From CAVALG01 sp963589585 (GTDB lineage Bacteria; Bacillota; Clostridia; Oscillospirales; Acutalibacteraceae): 18,807 nt of DNA. The notes under the pieces were generated by a model. The model did not search any database, was not told the DNA's origin, and worked only from the letters and a program-made list of their open reading frames with translations. The stretch lies in NCBI GenBank assembly GCA_963589585.1, contig CAVALG010000040.1, forward strand, positions 1-18,807, given 5' to 3'. Numbering within the stretch: position 1 is the first letter of the stretch; the number at the start of each line of letters is the position of its first letter. Below, in pieces: positions 7,099-14,458 of the stretch. Made by a program: the position numbers and the translations under genes.

Positions 7099-8148
7099 AT
7101 GTCACTGACAGATTTTATAACCCGACTTGGCGAAAACCCGATATTGCTGGTTTCATCGCTTTTAATTTTCGGCGTTATCCTTGTAAATGGCTGGACCGAC
7201 GCACCCAACGCAATTGCTACCTGCGTTTCAACACGCGCAATAGGCGCGCGCAAAGCCATTATTATGGCGGCGATATTCAATTTTTTGGGTGTGTTTATTA
7301 TGACCGCGCTTAACCAGTCGGTTGCCGTTACAATATATAATATGGTAGATTTCGGCGGTGACGCGCACCTTTCACTTATTGCGCTTTGCGCGGCAATGTC
7401 GGCAATAGTTGTTTGGGCAACGGCGGCGTGGTATTTTGGCATACCTACAAGCGAAAGCCACGCCCTTATTGCAGGACTTTCGGGTGCCGCTGTGGCAATA
7501 CAGGGCAGTTTTAAGGGTATAAACGGCTCTGAATGGGTAAAGGTCATCTGGGGTATTCTGCTTTCTACTGCGCTTGGGTTTGCACTTGGGTTCTTAACCG
7601 CGAAAATAACCGTGTTGTTTTGTAAAAATCGCGATAGAGTAAGCACGAAACGCTTTTTCGACGGCGCACAGATAGCAGGCGGCGCGGCAACCGCATTTAT
7701 GCACGGTGCGCAGGACGGACAGAAGTTTATGGCGGTGTTTTTGCTGGCATTTGCCTTTTCAAACGGTGATTCGCAAACGGCGCAGTTTACCGTCCCGGTG
7801 TGGCTTATGGCGGCCTGTTCCGCCGTTATGGGGCTCGGCACCTCAATAGGCGGTTATCGCATAATAAAATCGGTGGGTATGGATATGGTAAAATTAAAAC
7901 CGTACCAGGGTTTTTCGGCAGATGCGGCTGCTACACTGTGCCTGCTGTTTTCGTCCCTTACAGGTATACCTGTAAGCACCACACATACCAAAACCACTGC
8001 CATAATGGGCGTGGGCGCCGCAAGACGGGTAAGCAATGTAAATTGGGGCATTGTTAAAAGCCTTGTGTTTACCTGGCTGTTCACATTTCCGGGGTGCGGC
8101 GTTTTGGGGTATATTACGGCAAAACTGTTTTTGATTCTGTTTTCTTAA
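7099..8148 (+). CDS. pit: PiT-family inorganic phosphate transporter
   Basis: About 349-residue integral membrane protein with roughly ten hydrophobic segments; H+/Na+-coupled phosphate (or metal-phosphate) uptake. The two inverted repeats of the family are seen: NGWTDAPNAIAT (30-41) and FMHGAQDGQKFM (200-211) take the place of the canonical GxNDxxN elements, and the paired motifs GIPTSESHALIAG (115-127) and GIPVSTTHTKTTAIMG (289-304) are hallmarks. The usual ND pair is TD in the first repeat and QD in the second, a variant subgroup. ATG at 7099 is preferred over ATG at 7093 because AAAGGTG (7085-7091) almost touches 7093 but is 7 bp from 7099. Lies in an operon with enolase and the DUF47 gene; the latter pairing is a well-known Pit arrangement. 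Confidence 0.93.
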   Translation: MSLTDFITRLGENPILLVSSLLIFGVILVNGWTDAPNAIATCVSTRAIGARKAIIMAAIFNFLGVFIMTALNQSVAVTIYNMVDFGGDAHLSLIALCAAMSAIVVWATAAWYFGIPTSESHALIAGLSGAAVAIQGSFKGINGSEWVKVIWGILLSTALGFALGFLTAKITVLFCKNRDRVSTKRFFDGAQIAGGAATAFMHGAQDGQKFMAVFLLAFAFSNGDSQTAQFTVPVWLMAACSAVMGLGTSIGGYRIIKSVGMDMVKLKPYQGFSADAAATLCLLFSSLTGIPVSTTHTKTTAIMGVGAARRVSNVNWGIVKSLVFTWLFTFPGCGVLGYITAKLFLILFS

Positions 8149-8175
8149 AGCAACCTACACGGGAGGGGAACGCAA

Positions 8176-8796
8176 ATGGCAAAAACAAAAAATGATTATT
8201 TTAAAATGATTGAAGCACAAACCGAACTGTGCGTTCGTGCGGCGGCACTGCTGCAGGAAATGATGGCAGATTACTCGGTTAAAGTGATAACCGCAAAAAA
8301 GGACAAAATGCACGAAATAGAGCAAAAAGCAGACGAGCTGCAGCACGATATAATCAAGCGGTTAAGCACCGAATTTCTGCCGCCGATAGACAGCGAGGAT
8401 ATACTGCGTCTGGTACAGATAATAGACGATGTAACCGACGCGGTAGACGAGGTTGTGTTGGATATTTATATGTATTGTATCGACAAAAAGCCAACCTACG
8501 CCGAATATATCTCAAAAACGGTGGGACGGTGCGTTTCTGCACTGCACGACGCCGCAAAGTGCCTGCGCACTTTTAAAAAGCCTGTGGCTCTTAGGGACGC
8601 ACTTGTTAAGGTAAATACAATTGAGGGCGAGGCGGACGCCGCATATGCTGAGGCGCTGCACGAATTGTTTGGCAGTGAAAATGACTGCAAAACCCTTATA
8701 GGACATAAGGCGGTATATGAAAGTATGGAACACTGCTGCGACCTTTGCGAACACGCCGCTGATGTTATAGAACAAATTATAATGAAAAATACCTGA
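8176..8796 (+). CDS. DUF47 family PhoU-like protein, Pit accessory
   Basis: 206-residue all-helical protein of the DUF47/PhoU-like family (formerly Pit accessory protein). Conserved acidic signatures are visible: HEIEQKADELQHDIIKRL (46-63), DSEDILRLVQIIDDVTDAVDEV (about 72-93) and the repeat-like INTIEGEAD-type segment (VNTIEGEADAAYAEALHELF, about 151-170). These Glu/Asp-rich helices bind metal clusters in PhoU. It is presumed to control or couple the PiT transporter encoded 27 bp upstream; in this family the two genes are regularly adjacent. Strong ribosome site GGGAGGGG (8161-8168). The stop codon lies inside the left arm of the terminator hairpin. Confidence 0.92.
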   Translation: MAKTKNDYFKMIEAQTELCVRAAALLQEMMADYSVKVITAKKDKMHEIEQKADELQHDIIKRLSTEFLPPIDSEDILRLVQIIDDVTDAVDEVVLDIYMYCIDKKPTYAEYISKTVGRCVSALHDAAKCLRTFKKPVALRDALVKVNTIEGEADAAYAEALHELFGSENDCKTLIGHKAVYESMEHCCDLCEHAADVIEQIIMKNT

Positions 8797-8821
8797 TTGG
8801 GTTATTCCCAATCAGGTATTT
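8787..8821. terminator. Shared bidirectional terminator overlapping two stop codons
   Basis: Perfect 15-bp inverted repeat (8787-8801 and 8807-8821) with a 5-nt TTATT loop. The left arm contains the TGA of the DUF47 gene (8794-8796). The - strand PHP gene ends with TAA read from 8804-8802, in the loop and arm, so its last codons form the other arm. On the - strand the hairpin is followed by a U-rich stretch (TTTTTCATTATAATTT); on the + strand the T tract is short, so it may work better for the - strand transcript. Confidence 0.85.
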
Positions 8822-9575
8822 CCATAGGTTCAAAAGGTATCGGTTCGGGCAGGCTAAAATCTTCGCCGTTTATTATGTGCGCCGGGTTGGTTTCAAGAAC
8901 CGCGCGGCTGAAATCGCTTCCGTACATACGAGTCAAATAATCCCGTATTTTGCCCATTTCCGTAGTGCGCGTATCGGCGCGGTGCGCGTCGCTTGCCACT
9001 GCCGCAATAAGCCCGTGTTCGGCAAGCAGTTCGGCGCAAAGTTTCTGCTGTTCCCCAAAACTGCCGAAAAAACTGCTTTTATTAACCTGCAAAAGGCAGC
9101 CCATATTTACAAATGCGTATGCAATTTGTGGGTCGCGGCGGATAAAGGCGTATCTTTCAGGGTGTGCAATTACAGGCACATAGCCAAGTTCTAAACACAT
9201 ATCCATTGTTTCAAAAGCATAATCCGGAAGTTCATCAAAAGAAAATTCGGTTAAAAAATATTTGCCGCCGTTTAATGTCCGTATATGTCCCCTCTTAAGC
9301 AGGGTGGGAAGATGGGAGGTAGCAAATATTTCAGCCCCCCTGTAAAGGTTTATGGGTATTTCGGCGCGGCGCACCGCATTCACAAGAATGTCGAATAAAA
9401 TCTCAATATCGTCATCTTCATAATTTCCGCAGACATTGGGTATATTGCAATGCGGTGTTGCAACAATAGCCTTTACACCGCTTTGAGCCGCTGCGTCCAA
9501 CATTTCAAGCGATTCTTCAATGTTGCGAGAACCGTCATCAATTTCCGGAATTATATGCGAGTGGATATCGGTCAA
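8802..9575 (-). CDS. CpsB/CapC/YwqE-type PHP-domain tyrosine-protein phosphatase
   Basis: 257-residue PHP-family metal-dependent phosphatase, which removes phosphate from the tyrosine tails of BY-kinases and so tunes capsule/exopolysaccharide synthesis. Metal-binding motifs in order: DIHSHIIPEIDDGS (3-16), TPHC (40-43), GAEIF (about 80-84), AHPERY (about 138-143) and SDAHR (about 195-199). Length fits the family (about 255). It lies downstream of two BY-kinase genes in the same direction, separated by a terminator. The only plausible in-frame start is TTG at 9575-9573; the nearby ATG (9580-9578) reads ATG-AAT-TGA in another frame and stops on top of the TTG. Substrate assignment is from family and context. 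Confidence 0.92.
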   Translation of the reverse strand: MTDIHSHIIPEIDDGSRNIEESLEMLDAAAQSGVKAIVATPHCNIPNVCGNYEDDDIEILFDILVNAVRRAEIPINLYRGAEIFATSHLPTLLKRGHIRTLNGGKYFLTEFSFDELPDYAFETMDMCLELGYVPVIAHPERYAFIRRDPQIAYAFVNMGCLLQVNKSSFFGSFGEQQKLCAELLAEHGLIAAVASDAHRADTRTTEMGKIRDYLTRMYGSDFSRAVLETNPAHIINGEDFSLPEPIPFEPMEIPDWE

Positions 9576-9591
9576 TTCATTTCAACTCCTT
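9572..9591 (-). promoter_or_regulatory. Ribosome site with two-codon mini-ORF overlapping TTG start
   Basis: AAGGAG (9591-9586) is 5 nt from an ATG (9580-9578) whose frame is ATG AAT TGA. The TGA (9574-9572) overlaps the TTG start of the phosphatase (9575-9573). Initiation at ATG followed by stop and restart at TTG is possible; direct initiation at TTG would have a 10-nt spacer. Confidence 0.5.
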
Positions 9592-9613
9592 AAATATATT
9601 ACCCATAAGGCTT

Positions 9614-9655
9614 AAAAGGCAACACCTCGGCAGATAGCCGATTTGTTGCCTTATT
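9614..9655 (-). terminator. Intrinsic terminator after the second BY-kinase gene
   Basis: AAGGCAACA (9616-9624) pairs with TGTTGCCTT (9644-9652), with an inner CGGC/GCCG stem (9628-9631 and 9637-9640). On the - strand it is followed by TTTTAAG. It lies between the BY-kinase gene and the PHP phosphatase gene, so it may separate or attenuate phosphatase expression relative to the kinases. Confidence 0.75.
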
Positions 9656-9694
9656 TGATTTAAAAATTCATCAGCGCGCAGGGTTGAATCGTCA

Positions 9695-11239
9695 TCAGTC
9701 CTCTTTATCGGCTGCGCCTACCGATCCGTCGCTTTCCTTTTTTAGTTTTCCGTTAAACTGCGCATCGGTTTTATAATTTCCGGCAGCACCGTATCTTCCG
9801 TAATTACCGTACTTTCCGTAGCCGCTGTAGCGCCCGTATTTTCCGTAATAATTGTAGTTTGCGGAGTATGAGGACTCAACCCCGTTGAATATGCAGCCGA
9901 TAATCGGCGTGCCGTAGTTTGTCGTGCTTTGTACACCGTCCGATATCTGGTTGCGCTTTGCGTAGTCCTGGCGGATAACATACAGTATACCGTCGCACTG
10001 TTCGGATATACTTGAAGAATCGGATATAAGGGTGCAGGGCGGCGTATCAAGAATAATGTAATCCCAATCCTTTTTAAGTCCTGAAAGGAAGTTTGCAAGG
10101 CGGTTGGAATTGAAAAGCCGCAAAAGCCGCTTGTTATCGTCTTTTGGATTTTCTTTTGCCAAAACATAAAGGCGGCTGTCACCCACCCTGTAGGCTTCGT
10201 CATATTTTCCAAGCAAGACATCAACAATATCGCCTTTAAGCTGCGCCTTATCGTCAATATAGCGGTGTATAGACGGATGGTAAAAGTCTAAATCAATAAG
10301 CAAAACATTCTTACCGTTTTCAGCTAAAGCCTTTGCTGTATTGTAAGCGCAAAGCGTTTTTCCTTCGCCCGAAATCGTACTTGTGAACATAAATATCTTT
10401 CCGCCGTCGTCCGATGGGAAGTTCCTTGCAAGTTTGAGGGCTATGCTGTAAAATTCTTCGCGGAATGCGTTGCCCACATTGGGGTTAGCAATATCCAGTT
10501 TTTGTTTTTTCGGGTCTGAACTGCGTTTAATGCTTATTTTAGGTATTGACGACATACATTTAAGGTTGAAAAGTTCCTTGATTTCCGAAGATTTGCGGAT
10601 AGTTTTTCTTGTAATCGAATAAACGAAAACAATAGCAAACCCGGCAACAAATCCGGCTGCGGCACCTTTTGCCGCGCCCAAACCGAGTGATGGGGTATTG
10701 GAAGGTTTTGTTGCCTTTTCGGCAGGCTGGATAACATTGTATCTTGCTTCGCCTATTACCGGTTTTGAAATCTCCGGCAGATGTGTAAACGCCGAGTTTA
10801 AAACATTATATGAAAGGTCGGCGTCGCCCGATGTTACAGTGAGTTCCATAAGGTTGGAGTTTTTAAGTATATCAATTGAAATTGTTGTAGCAGTCGCCTT
10901 TTTGCCGATATCCTCAAGCAGGTCGCTTTTCAGCGCGTCAGAATTTATAAGCGCGGGGAATATTTGTGAAAAACGGTCGGGGTCGGTGTTATTGTAGTTG
11001 TATGAATATGATGTATCTTCTTCACTGTAACTGGCCTTTGTGCTTACAGAGAAGGTAACGGACGATGTGTAGGTAGGTTTGTAAAACACCGTCAAGCGCA
11101 ATAAATTAGCCGCCGTGCCTAAGAATATAAGCAATATGAGTATCCATTTTAACTTTTTAGCGCCCCTGAAAATGTCGCAAATTAAAACGAAAATATCAAT
11201 AGTGTTTTCATTTTTGGTGTTTGTTTGGTTATCATTCAT
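9695..11239 (-). CDS. BY-kinase: Wzz-like membrane domain fused to CpsD-type tyrosine kinase (Tyr-rich tail)
   Basis: 514-residue bacterial tyrosine kinase with both modules in one chain. Membrane spans at about 32-50 and 188-208 bracket an extracytoplasmic Wzz/chain-length domain; the cytosolic ATPase follows. Walker A is STISGEGKT (287-295), Walker A' LLIDLD (313-318), Walker B IILDTPP (395-401). The C-terminus (458-489) has 11 tyrosines in about 32 residues, arranged as GKYGRY/GKYGNYGRY units, the likely autophosphorylation cluster. Such proteins control polymer length and export of exopolysaccharide through cycles of tyrosine phosphorylation. Its ATG overlaps the end of the upstream paralogue by 4 bp (ATGA). 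Walker A' DLD replaces the more usual DADLRRP form. The partner polymer genes are not in the window. Confidence 0.92.
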   Translation of the reverse strand: MNDNQTNTKNENTIDIFVLICDIFRGAKKLKWILILLIFLGTAANLLRLTVFYKPTYTSSVTFSVSTKASYSEEDTSYSYNYNNTDPDRFSQIFPALINSDALKSDLLEDIGKKATATTISIDILKNSNLMELTVTSGDADLSYNVLNSAFTHLPEISKPVIGEARYNVIQPAEKATKPSNTPSLGLGAAKGAAAGFVAGFAIVFVYSITRKTIRKSSEIKELFNLKCMSSIPKISIKRSSDPKKQKLDIANPNVGNAFREEFYSIALKLARNFPSDDGGKIFMFTSTISGEGKTLCAYNTAKALAENGKNVLLIDLDFYHPSIHRYIDDKAQLKGDIVDVLLGKYDEAYRVGDSRLYVLAKENPKDDNKRLLRLFNSNRLANFLSGLKKDWDYIILDTPPCTLISDSSSISEQCDGILYVIRQDYAKRNQISDGVQSTTNYGTPIIGCIFNGVESSYSANYNYYGKYGRYSGYGKYGNYGRYGAAGNYKTDAQFNGKLKKESDGSVGAADKED

Positions 11240-12672
11240 ATTTTACCGTTCCTCTTTTTCGGTTCCGCCGTGTAACTGCCGTAATACTTGCTGTTGTACA
11301 GGTTGTGGGCACCTGCAGACGCGCCGACCGCATTTTTCGTAATGTCGAAATCGTTTAAAATATATCCGAGATAATTACTGCTTGAAGCGGTTCGTCTGTC
11401 AATTTCATCGTTTATTGAAATGTAGTTTGCCACATCTTGTTTAATTACAAGAACCGATGCGTCAGCCGCGTCAAGCAACAGTTGAGTTTCGGCTTTTATA
11501 AAGCCGGGCGCCATATCCATAATAACAATGTCCATATTTTCTTTTGCGTAATCCAAAAGCTTTGTAAAACGCTCGCTCTTTATAACATTTCTTGCGTCGG
11601 AATAAGGCTTGGCGTTAATACAGAAATAAATTTTCCTTTTAGCGTCATACTTTATTGCGTCCTCAAGCGAAAGTTCACCGTTCAAATATTGTGTGAAAGT
11701 GGCTGACGACGCCGGAATATCAAATTTTTTATAGATTGCCGGCTTTCTGAAGTCAACATCCAACAAAAGGACTTTTTTGCCTTTTTCGGCAAGAGTCAGC
11801 GCAATGTTGGAGGATGTTGTTGTTTTACCCTCGTTTTCGTAAACACTTCCGACAGCCAAAATTTTATCGCCGTTTTTACGCATTTTATAGTCAATATAAT
11901 CGGCTGCGCGGCGATGCGATTCGGCATATCTTGCCGAAAGCAGCGGGTTGGTTATAAGCAGTGAAATCATCTCTTTCCCGAAGCGGGTTCGCGATTTTTC
12001 GTGTACAATTGTTCCTATGCACTTGCCCTCGATATTATTTGCGGCATCTGCCTTTGTTTTAACGGTATCGCGCTTAATGGATTCATATACCGAAACACCT
12101 GCAACAGCCGCAGCAAACAAAAACATACCTAACAGCGTATATTTACCGATATTGTTATCAACATTCTGCGTAGTGGGTATTGAAGGCTTTTTTACGGTTT
12201 CAATAACGGCGTTGCCGAACATTTCATCAGTGACGCTGTGACAGTTTTCAAGTATCGTATTAACAGCCTTATAAGCATATTCGGGACTGTGTGATGTTAC
12301 CGATACATTTAATAAATTGGTAGATTCAACTGAGGTTACATTAAGTGTGATTTTGTTAAAATCCAATCCGGTATCCTTCTCAACACGCTGCCGCACCGCC
12401 TTGCCGGTAAGCACATTTTTGTAAACATCCGCCATTGATATGGCAGTGTCAATGGAAGCGTAGGCTTTGGAATTGTTGCCCGACGATTTGGCTGTTACCG
12501 CAATCATCGCTGTAGATGTATAAGAGGGTTTGCTGTTAATTACACCGTACGACAGGGAAGCGAAAAAAACCGTTAATGCCGCAAGTATAATGAACGGCAG
12601 ATTTTTAAGCAGATCCCGTACAATTATTTTAACGTTTACTTCGGATTTTTGTAGTATCTTACTGTTTTCCAT
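11236..12672 (-). CDS. BY-kinase paralogue: Wzz-like domain fused to CpsD-type tyrosine kinase
   Basis: 478-residue second BY-kinase, directly upstream of the first. Membrane spans at about 25-45 and 178-197; the Wzz-like extracytoplasmic domain lies between. Cytosolic kinase: Walker A SVYENEGKTT (276-285), Walker A' LLLDVDFRKP (302-311), Walker B VIMDMAP (383-389). The tail has only four tyrosines (Y459, Y463, Y464, Y467) and a basic end, unlike the Tyr-rich tail of its neighbour. Walker A' here is the more canonical of the two. Either kinase may act on the other, or they may form mixed rings; the sequence cannot tell. It starts 16 bp after the Ig-like gene, so the three genes form one operon. 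Confidence 0.92.
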   Translation of the reverse strand: MENSKILQKSEVNVKIIVRDLLKNLPFIILAALTVFFASLSYGVINSKPSYTSTAMIAVTAKSSGNNSKAYASIDTAISMADVYKNVLTGKAVRQRVEKDTGLDFNKITLNVTSVESTNLLNVSVTSHSPEYAYKAVNTILENCHSVTDEMFGNAVIETVKKPSIPTTQNVDNNIGKYTLLGMFLFAAAVAGVSVYESIKRDTVKTKADAANNIEGKCIGTIVHEKSRTRFGKEMISLLITNPLLSARYAESHRRAADYIDYKMRKNGDKILAVGSVYENEGKTTTSSNIALTLAEKGKKVLLLDVDFRKPAIYKKFDIPASSATFTQYLNGELSLEDAIKYDAKRKIYFCINAKPYSDARNVIKSERFTKLLDYAKENMDIVIMDMAPGFIKAETQLLLDAADASVLVIKQDVANYISINDEIDRRTASSSNYLGYILNDFDITKNAVGASAGAHNLYNSKYYGSYTAEPKKRNGKI

Positions 12673-12688
12673 TTACATTATCCTCGTT

Positions 12689-13531
12689 TTAAGATTCCTC
12701 AACCACTACGACAAGATAGGCAATACCGGTTTTGCCGGATTCGTTTGTGTAGCGGTAATTTATTTCATAAACACCGGGGGTGCTTGTATCAACCGAATTT
12801 GTTATCTGGAGTCTTTTATCGTTCCAAGGCATTACCGCAGCGTCGGGCGTGCCGTTCGGCGACGATATGCCGGCAAAGTATGACATAGGGTCAATCGCCG
12901 TGCCTACTGGGATATATGTGATGTAATCGGTTAAATGAACATCTAACTGCAAGTCGGCAGAGGTGGTAAGGTGAACCGGCAAATTAAGGCGCGATTCATC
13001 ACCGCCGCTGTTTGCTACCTTAACGGTTACTGAATAATTGCCGCTGTCGATAAGGCTTATATTGCTTGTAATAATGCTTATGTTGTCATCAAGTTTTCCG
13101 TCAAAAATATCGGCGGCGCCTATGCGGTCAAGCAACACCATATTTCTGCCCGTTTGATATACAAGCGATTTTTTAAGCGTAAATCGCGGTGAATGGTAAT
13201 CGGTAAATTTAACTCGGCGCTTGTATGACGATACATTGTTGCTTTTGTCGAACGCTACATATTCAAGTGTGCAAACGCCATTTTCTTTGAATTTTGAGCG
13301 GTTGCCTATAATCATCGTAGAAGTAACATCACCGTCTCTATCGTCCTCAGCCGTAAGTCCTCTTTTCAATTCCTCGTCGGTAGCGGTTGAAGATACCTCA
13401 ATTTCGCCCACCGAATCGTTTATTACAGGCGGCGTACTGTCATTCCCCAATTTTATAGTTATATACAGTCCTGCATAGGCAATTAAACTTGCCGCACACA
13501 AAACAGATACTAAAACCCTTAAATATCTCAT
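12689..13531 (-). CDS. Membrane-anchored Ig-like (DUF5011-type) surface protein
   Basis: 280 residues; first gene of the exopolysaccharide control operon. A single N-terminal hydrophobic segment (about 5-27) is either a membrane anchor or an uncleaved signal; the rest would be outside the cell. About three beta-sandwich units are suggested: TPPVI at 33-37 followed by TAEDDRDGDVTS (60-71) and YVAFDKSNNVSSY (91-103), which is the pattern of DUF5011/HYR-type bacterial Ig-like repeats; a second unit from HSPRF (113-117) with FDGKLDDNISI; and a last unit ending PGVYEINYRYTNESGKTG (about 251-268). A scaffold or polymer-contact role beside the Wzz/BY-kinase proteins is plausible but not shown. GGGTGAG ribosome site close to the ATG, about 20 nt after the predicted transcription start. 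Confidence 0.75.
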   Translation of the reverse strand: MRYLRVLVSVLCAASLIAYAGLYITIKLGNDSTPPVINDSVGEIEVSSTATDEELKRGLTAEDDRDGDVTSTMIIGNRSKFKENGVCTLEYVAFDKSNNVSSYKRRVKFTDYHSPRFTLKKSLVYQTGRNMVLLDRIGAADIFDGKLDDNISIITSNISLIDSGNYSVTVKVANSGGDESRLNLPVHLTTSADLQLDVHLTDYITYIPVGTAIDPMSYFAGISSPNGTPDAAVMPWNDKRLQITNSVDTSTPGVYEINYRYTNESGKTGIAYLVVVVEES

Positions 13532-13558
13532 TTTCTCACCCTTTGTAATATTTACATA

Positions 13559-13588
13559 ATTATACTATAAAACTACAGTATTCGTCAA
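13559..13588 (-). promoter_or_regulatory. SigA-type promoter of the Ig-like/BY-kinase operon
   Basis: On the - strand TTGACG (13588-13583), 18-bp spacer, TATAAT (13564-13559). Predicted start near 13552 leaves a short leader (~20 nt) carrying AAAGGGTGAG before the ATG at 13531. Confidence 0.75.
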
Positions 13589-13600
13589 TATGCAATAAAT

Positions 13601-13649
13601 GTAAAATACGGTAAATTCACAACATTTTACTTATAAGCCTCAATTTACC
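13601..13649. repeat. Two AT-rich inverted repeats upstream of the EPS promoter
   Basis: GTAAAAT (13601-13607) with ATTTTAC (13624-13630), and GGTAAATT (13610-13617) with AATTTACC (13642-13649), interleave between the DUF975 stop and the EPS -35 box. They could form a weak terminator for DUF975 or a regulator site; AT-rich sequence also yields such pairs by chance. Confidence 0.3.
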
Positions 13650-14394
13650 TTTTAAGCAACGGCTGCGACTGTCCCTTTGATACCGAGCGGTAAAAAACAG
13701 CATTTGCAGCTTTAATATACGGTACAACGCCTATAAGCGCAATACCTAATGTAGGTATGCATAATAATATCCATCCCGTAAAACTTAAATGCAGCCTGAA
13801 AAGCCTTAACTTATTACCCTTCATAAGCGCGCGTGAACGGCTTATTACTTTAAGCGGGTCGCTTTTAGGCTCGTCCGCTAAAATATAGGGCGTAAGCGCA
13901 TAACCGTATGCGACAATTACCGCAGGCGCCAGCGCTACCGGAATAAGTGCCATAAGCCAAATATTTTGGGGCTTTATAAACACTATTATAACTATAAGCA
14001 AAACCGACCATACCGCCGTGAAAACGCTTTTGAAGAACCGCACCGCAAAAGCGCGAAAAAAACATTTGAACCGGGCAAAAAGTGCATCAGCGTCGGCAAC
14101 GCGCCCCCTTGTGAGTTCAAGAAAAAAGTGTGCAAACCCAACGCTTATAACTCCGCCAAGCAGAAATACCGCCCACGCCCAAATGTCAGAGCCTAAGGAC
14201 ACAAAAGATGTGAATTTAAGCCCAAACGCTTCGCCCAGCGGTTCTTTGAATTTATCGTAATTAAGTTTTATAAACGGCGTTATCCAAGTCACCGTTCCGC
14301 CCAATGCCATTGCAATAACGGTAGTAAAAACCGCCGACACCCAGTTGCCTGCAAGCGCCTGCCGCGCCGTTTTTCTGTAATCCTTTGCCGTCAT
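13645..14394 (-). CDS. DUF975 family integral membrane protein
   Basis: About 249 residues from the ATG at 14394. The chosen start gives MTAKDYRKTARQALAGNW, the characteristic DUF975 opening (short basic helix then ALxGNW). A longer frame from TTG at 14490 would overlap the YifB gene by 32 bp and lacks a ribosome site; from 14394 there is a modest AGGG 9 bp upstream. About five or six membrane spans: near the N-terminus (VSAVFTTVIAMALGG), WAWAVFLLGGVISVGF, a strong hydrophobic stretch with VLLIVIIVFI, LMALIPVALAPAVIVAYGYAL, and a terminal one near GWILLCIPTLGIALIGVV. The motif SRALMKGNKLRLFRLHLSFTGW is typical of this family. Function unknown; probably co-transcribed with yifB. Confidence 0.85.
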   Translation of the reverse strand: MTAKDYRKTARQALAGNWVSAVFTTVIAMALGGTVTWITPFIKLNYDKFKEPLGEAFGLKFTSFVSLGSDIWAWAVFLLGGVISVGFAHFFLELTRGRVADADALFARFKCFFRAFAVRFFKSVFTAVWSVLLIVIIVFIKPQNIWLMALIPVALAPAVIVAYGYALTPYILADEPKSDPLKVISRSRALMKGNKLRLFRLHLSFTGWILLCIPTLGIALIGVVPYIKAANAVFYRSVSKGQSQPLLKR

Positions 14395-14458
14395 TGCTTT
14401 GCCCTGCTTTCTTACCGACTTTGCGGTTTGATCATACTTTTTATAAAATATTTGCCGA

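Noticed and set aside
7077..7841. 254-codon - strand open frame opposite pit
   Set aside because: Shadow of the PiT gene; low-complexity Ala/Ile/Pro-rich translation, no ribosome site or family motif.
9765..9865. Repetitive CCGTA/TTTCCGTA DNA suggesting a tandem repeat
   Set aside because: It is the reverse-complement coding of the Gly-Tyr-Lys-rich BY-kinase tail; the units are degenerate and explained by the protein.
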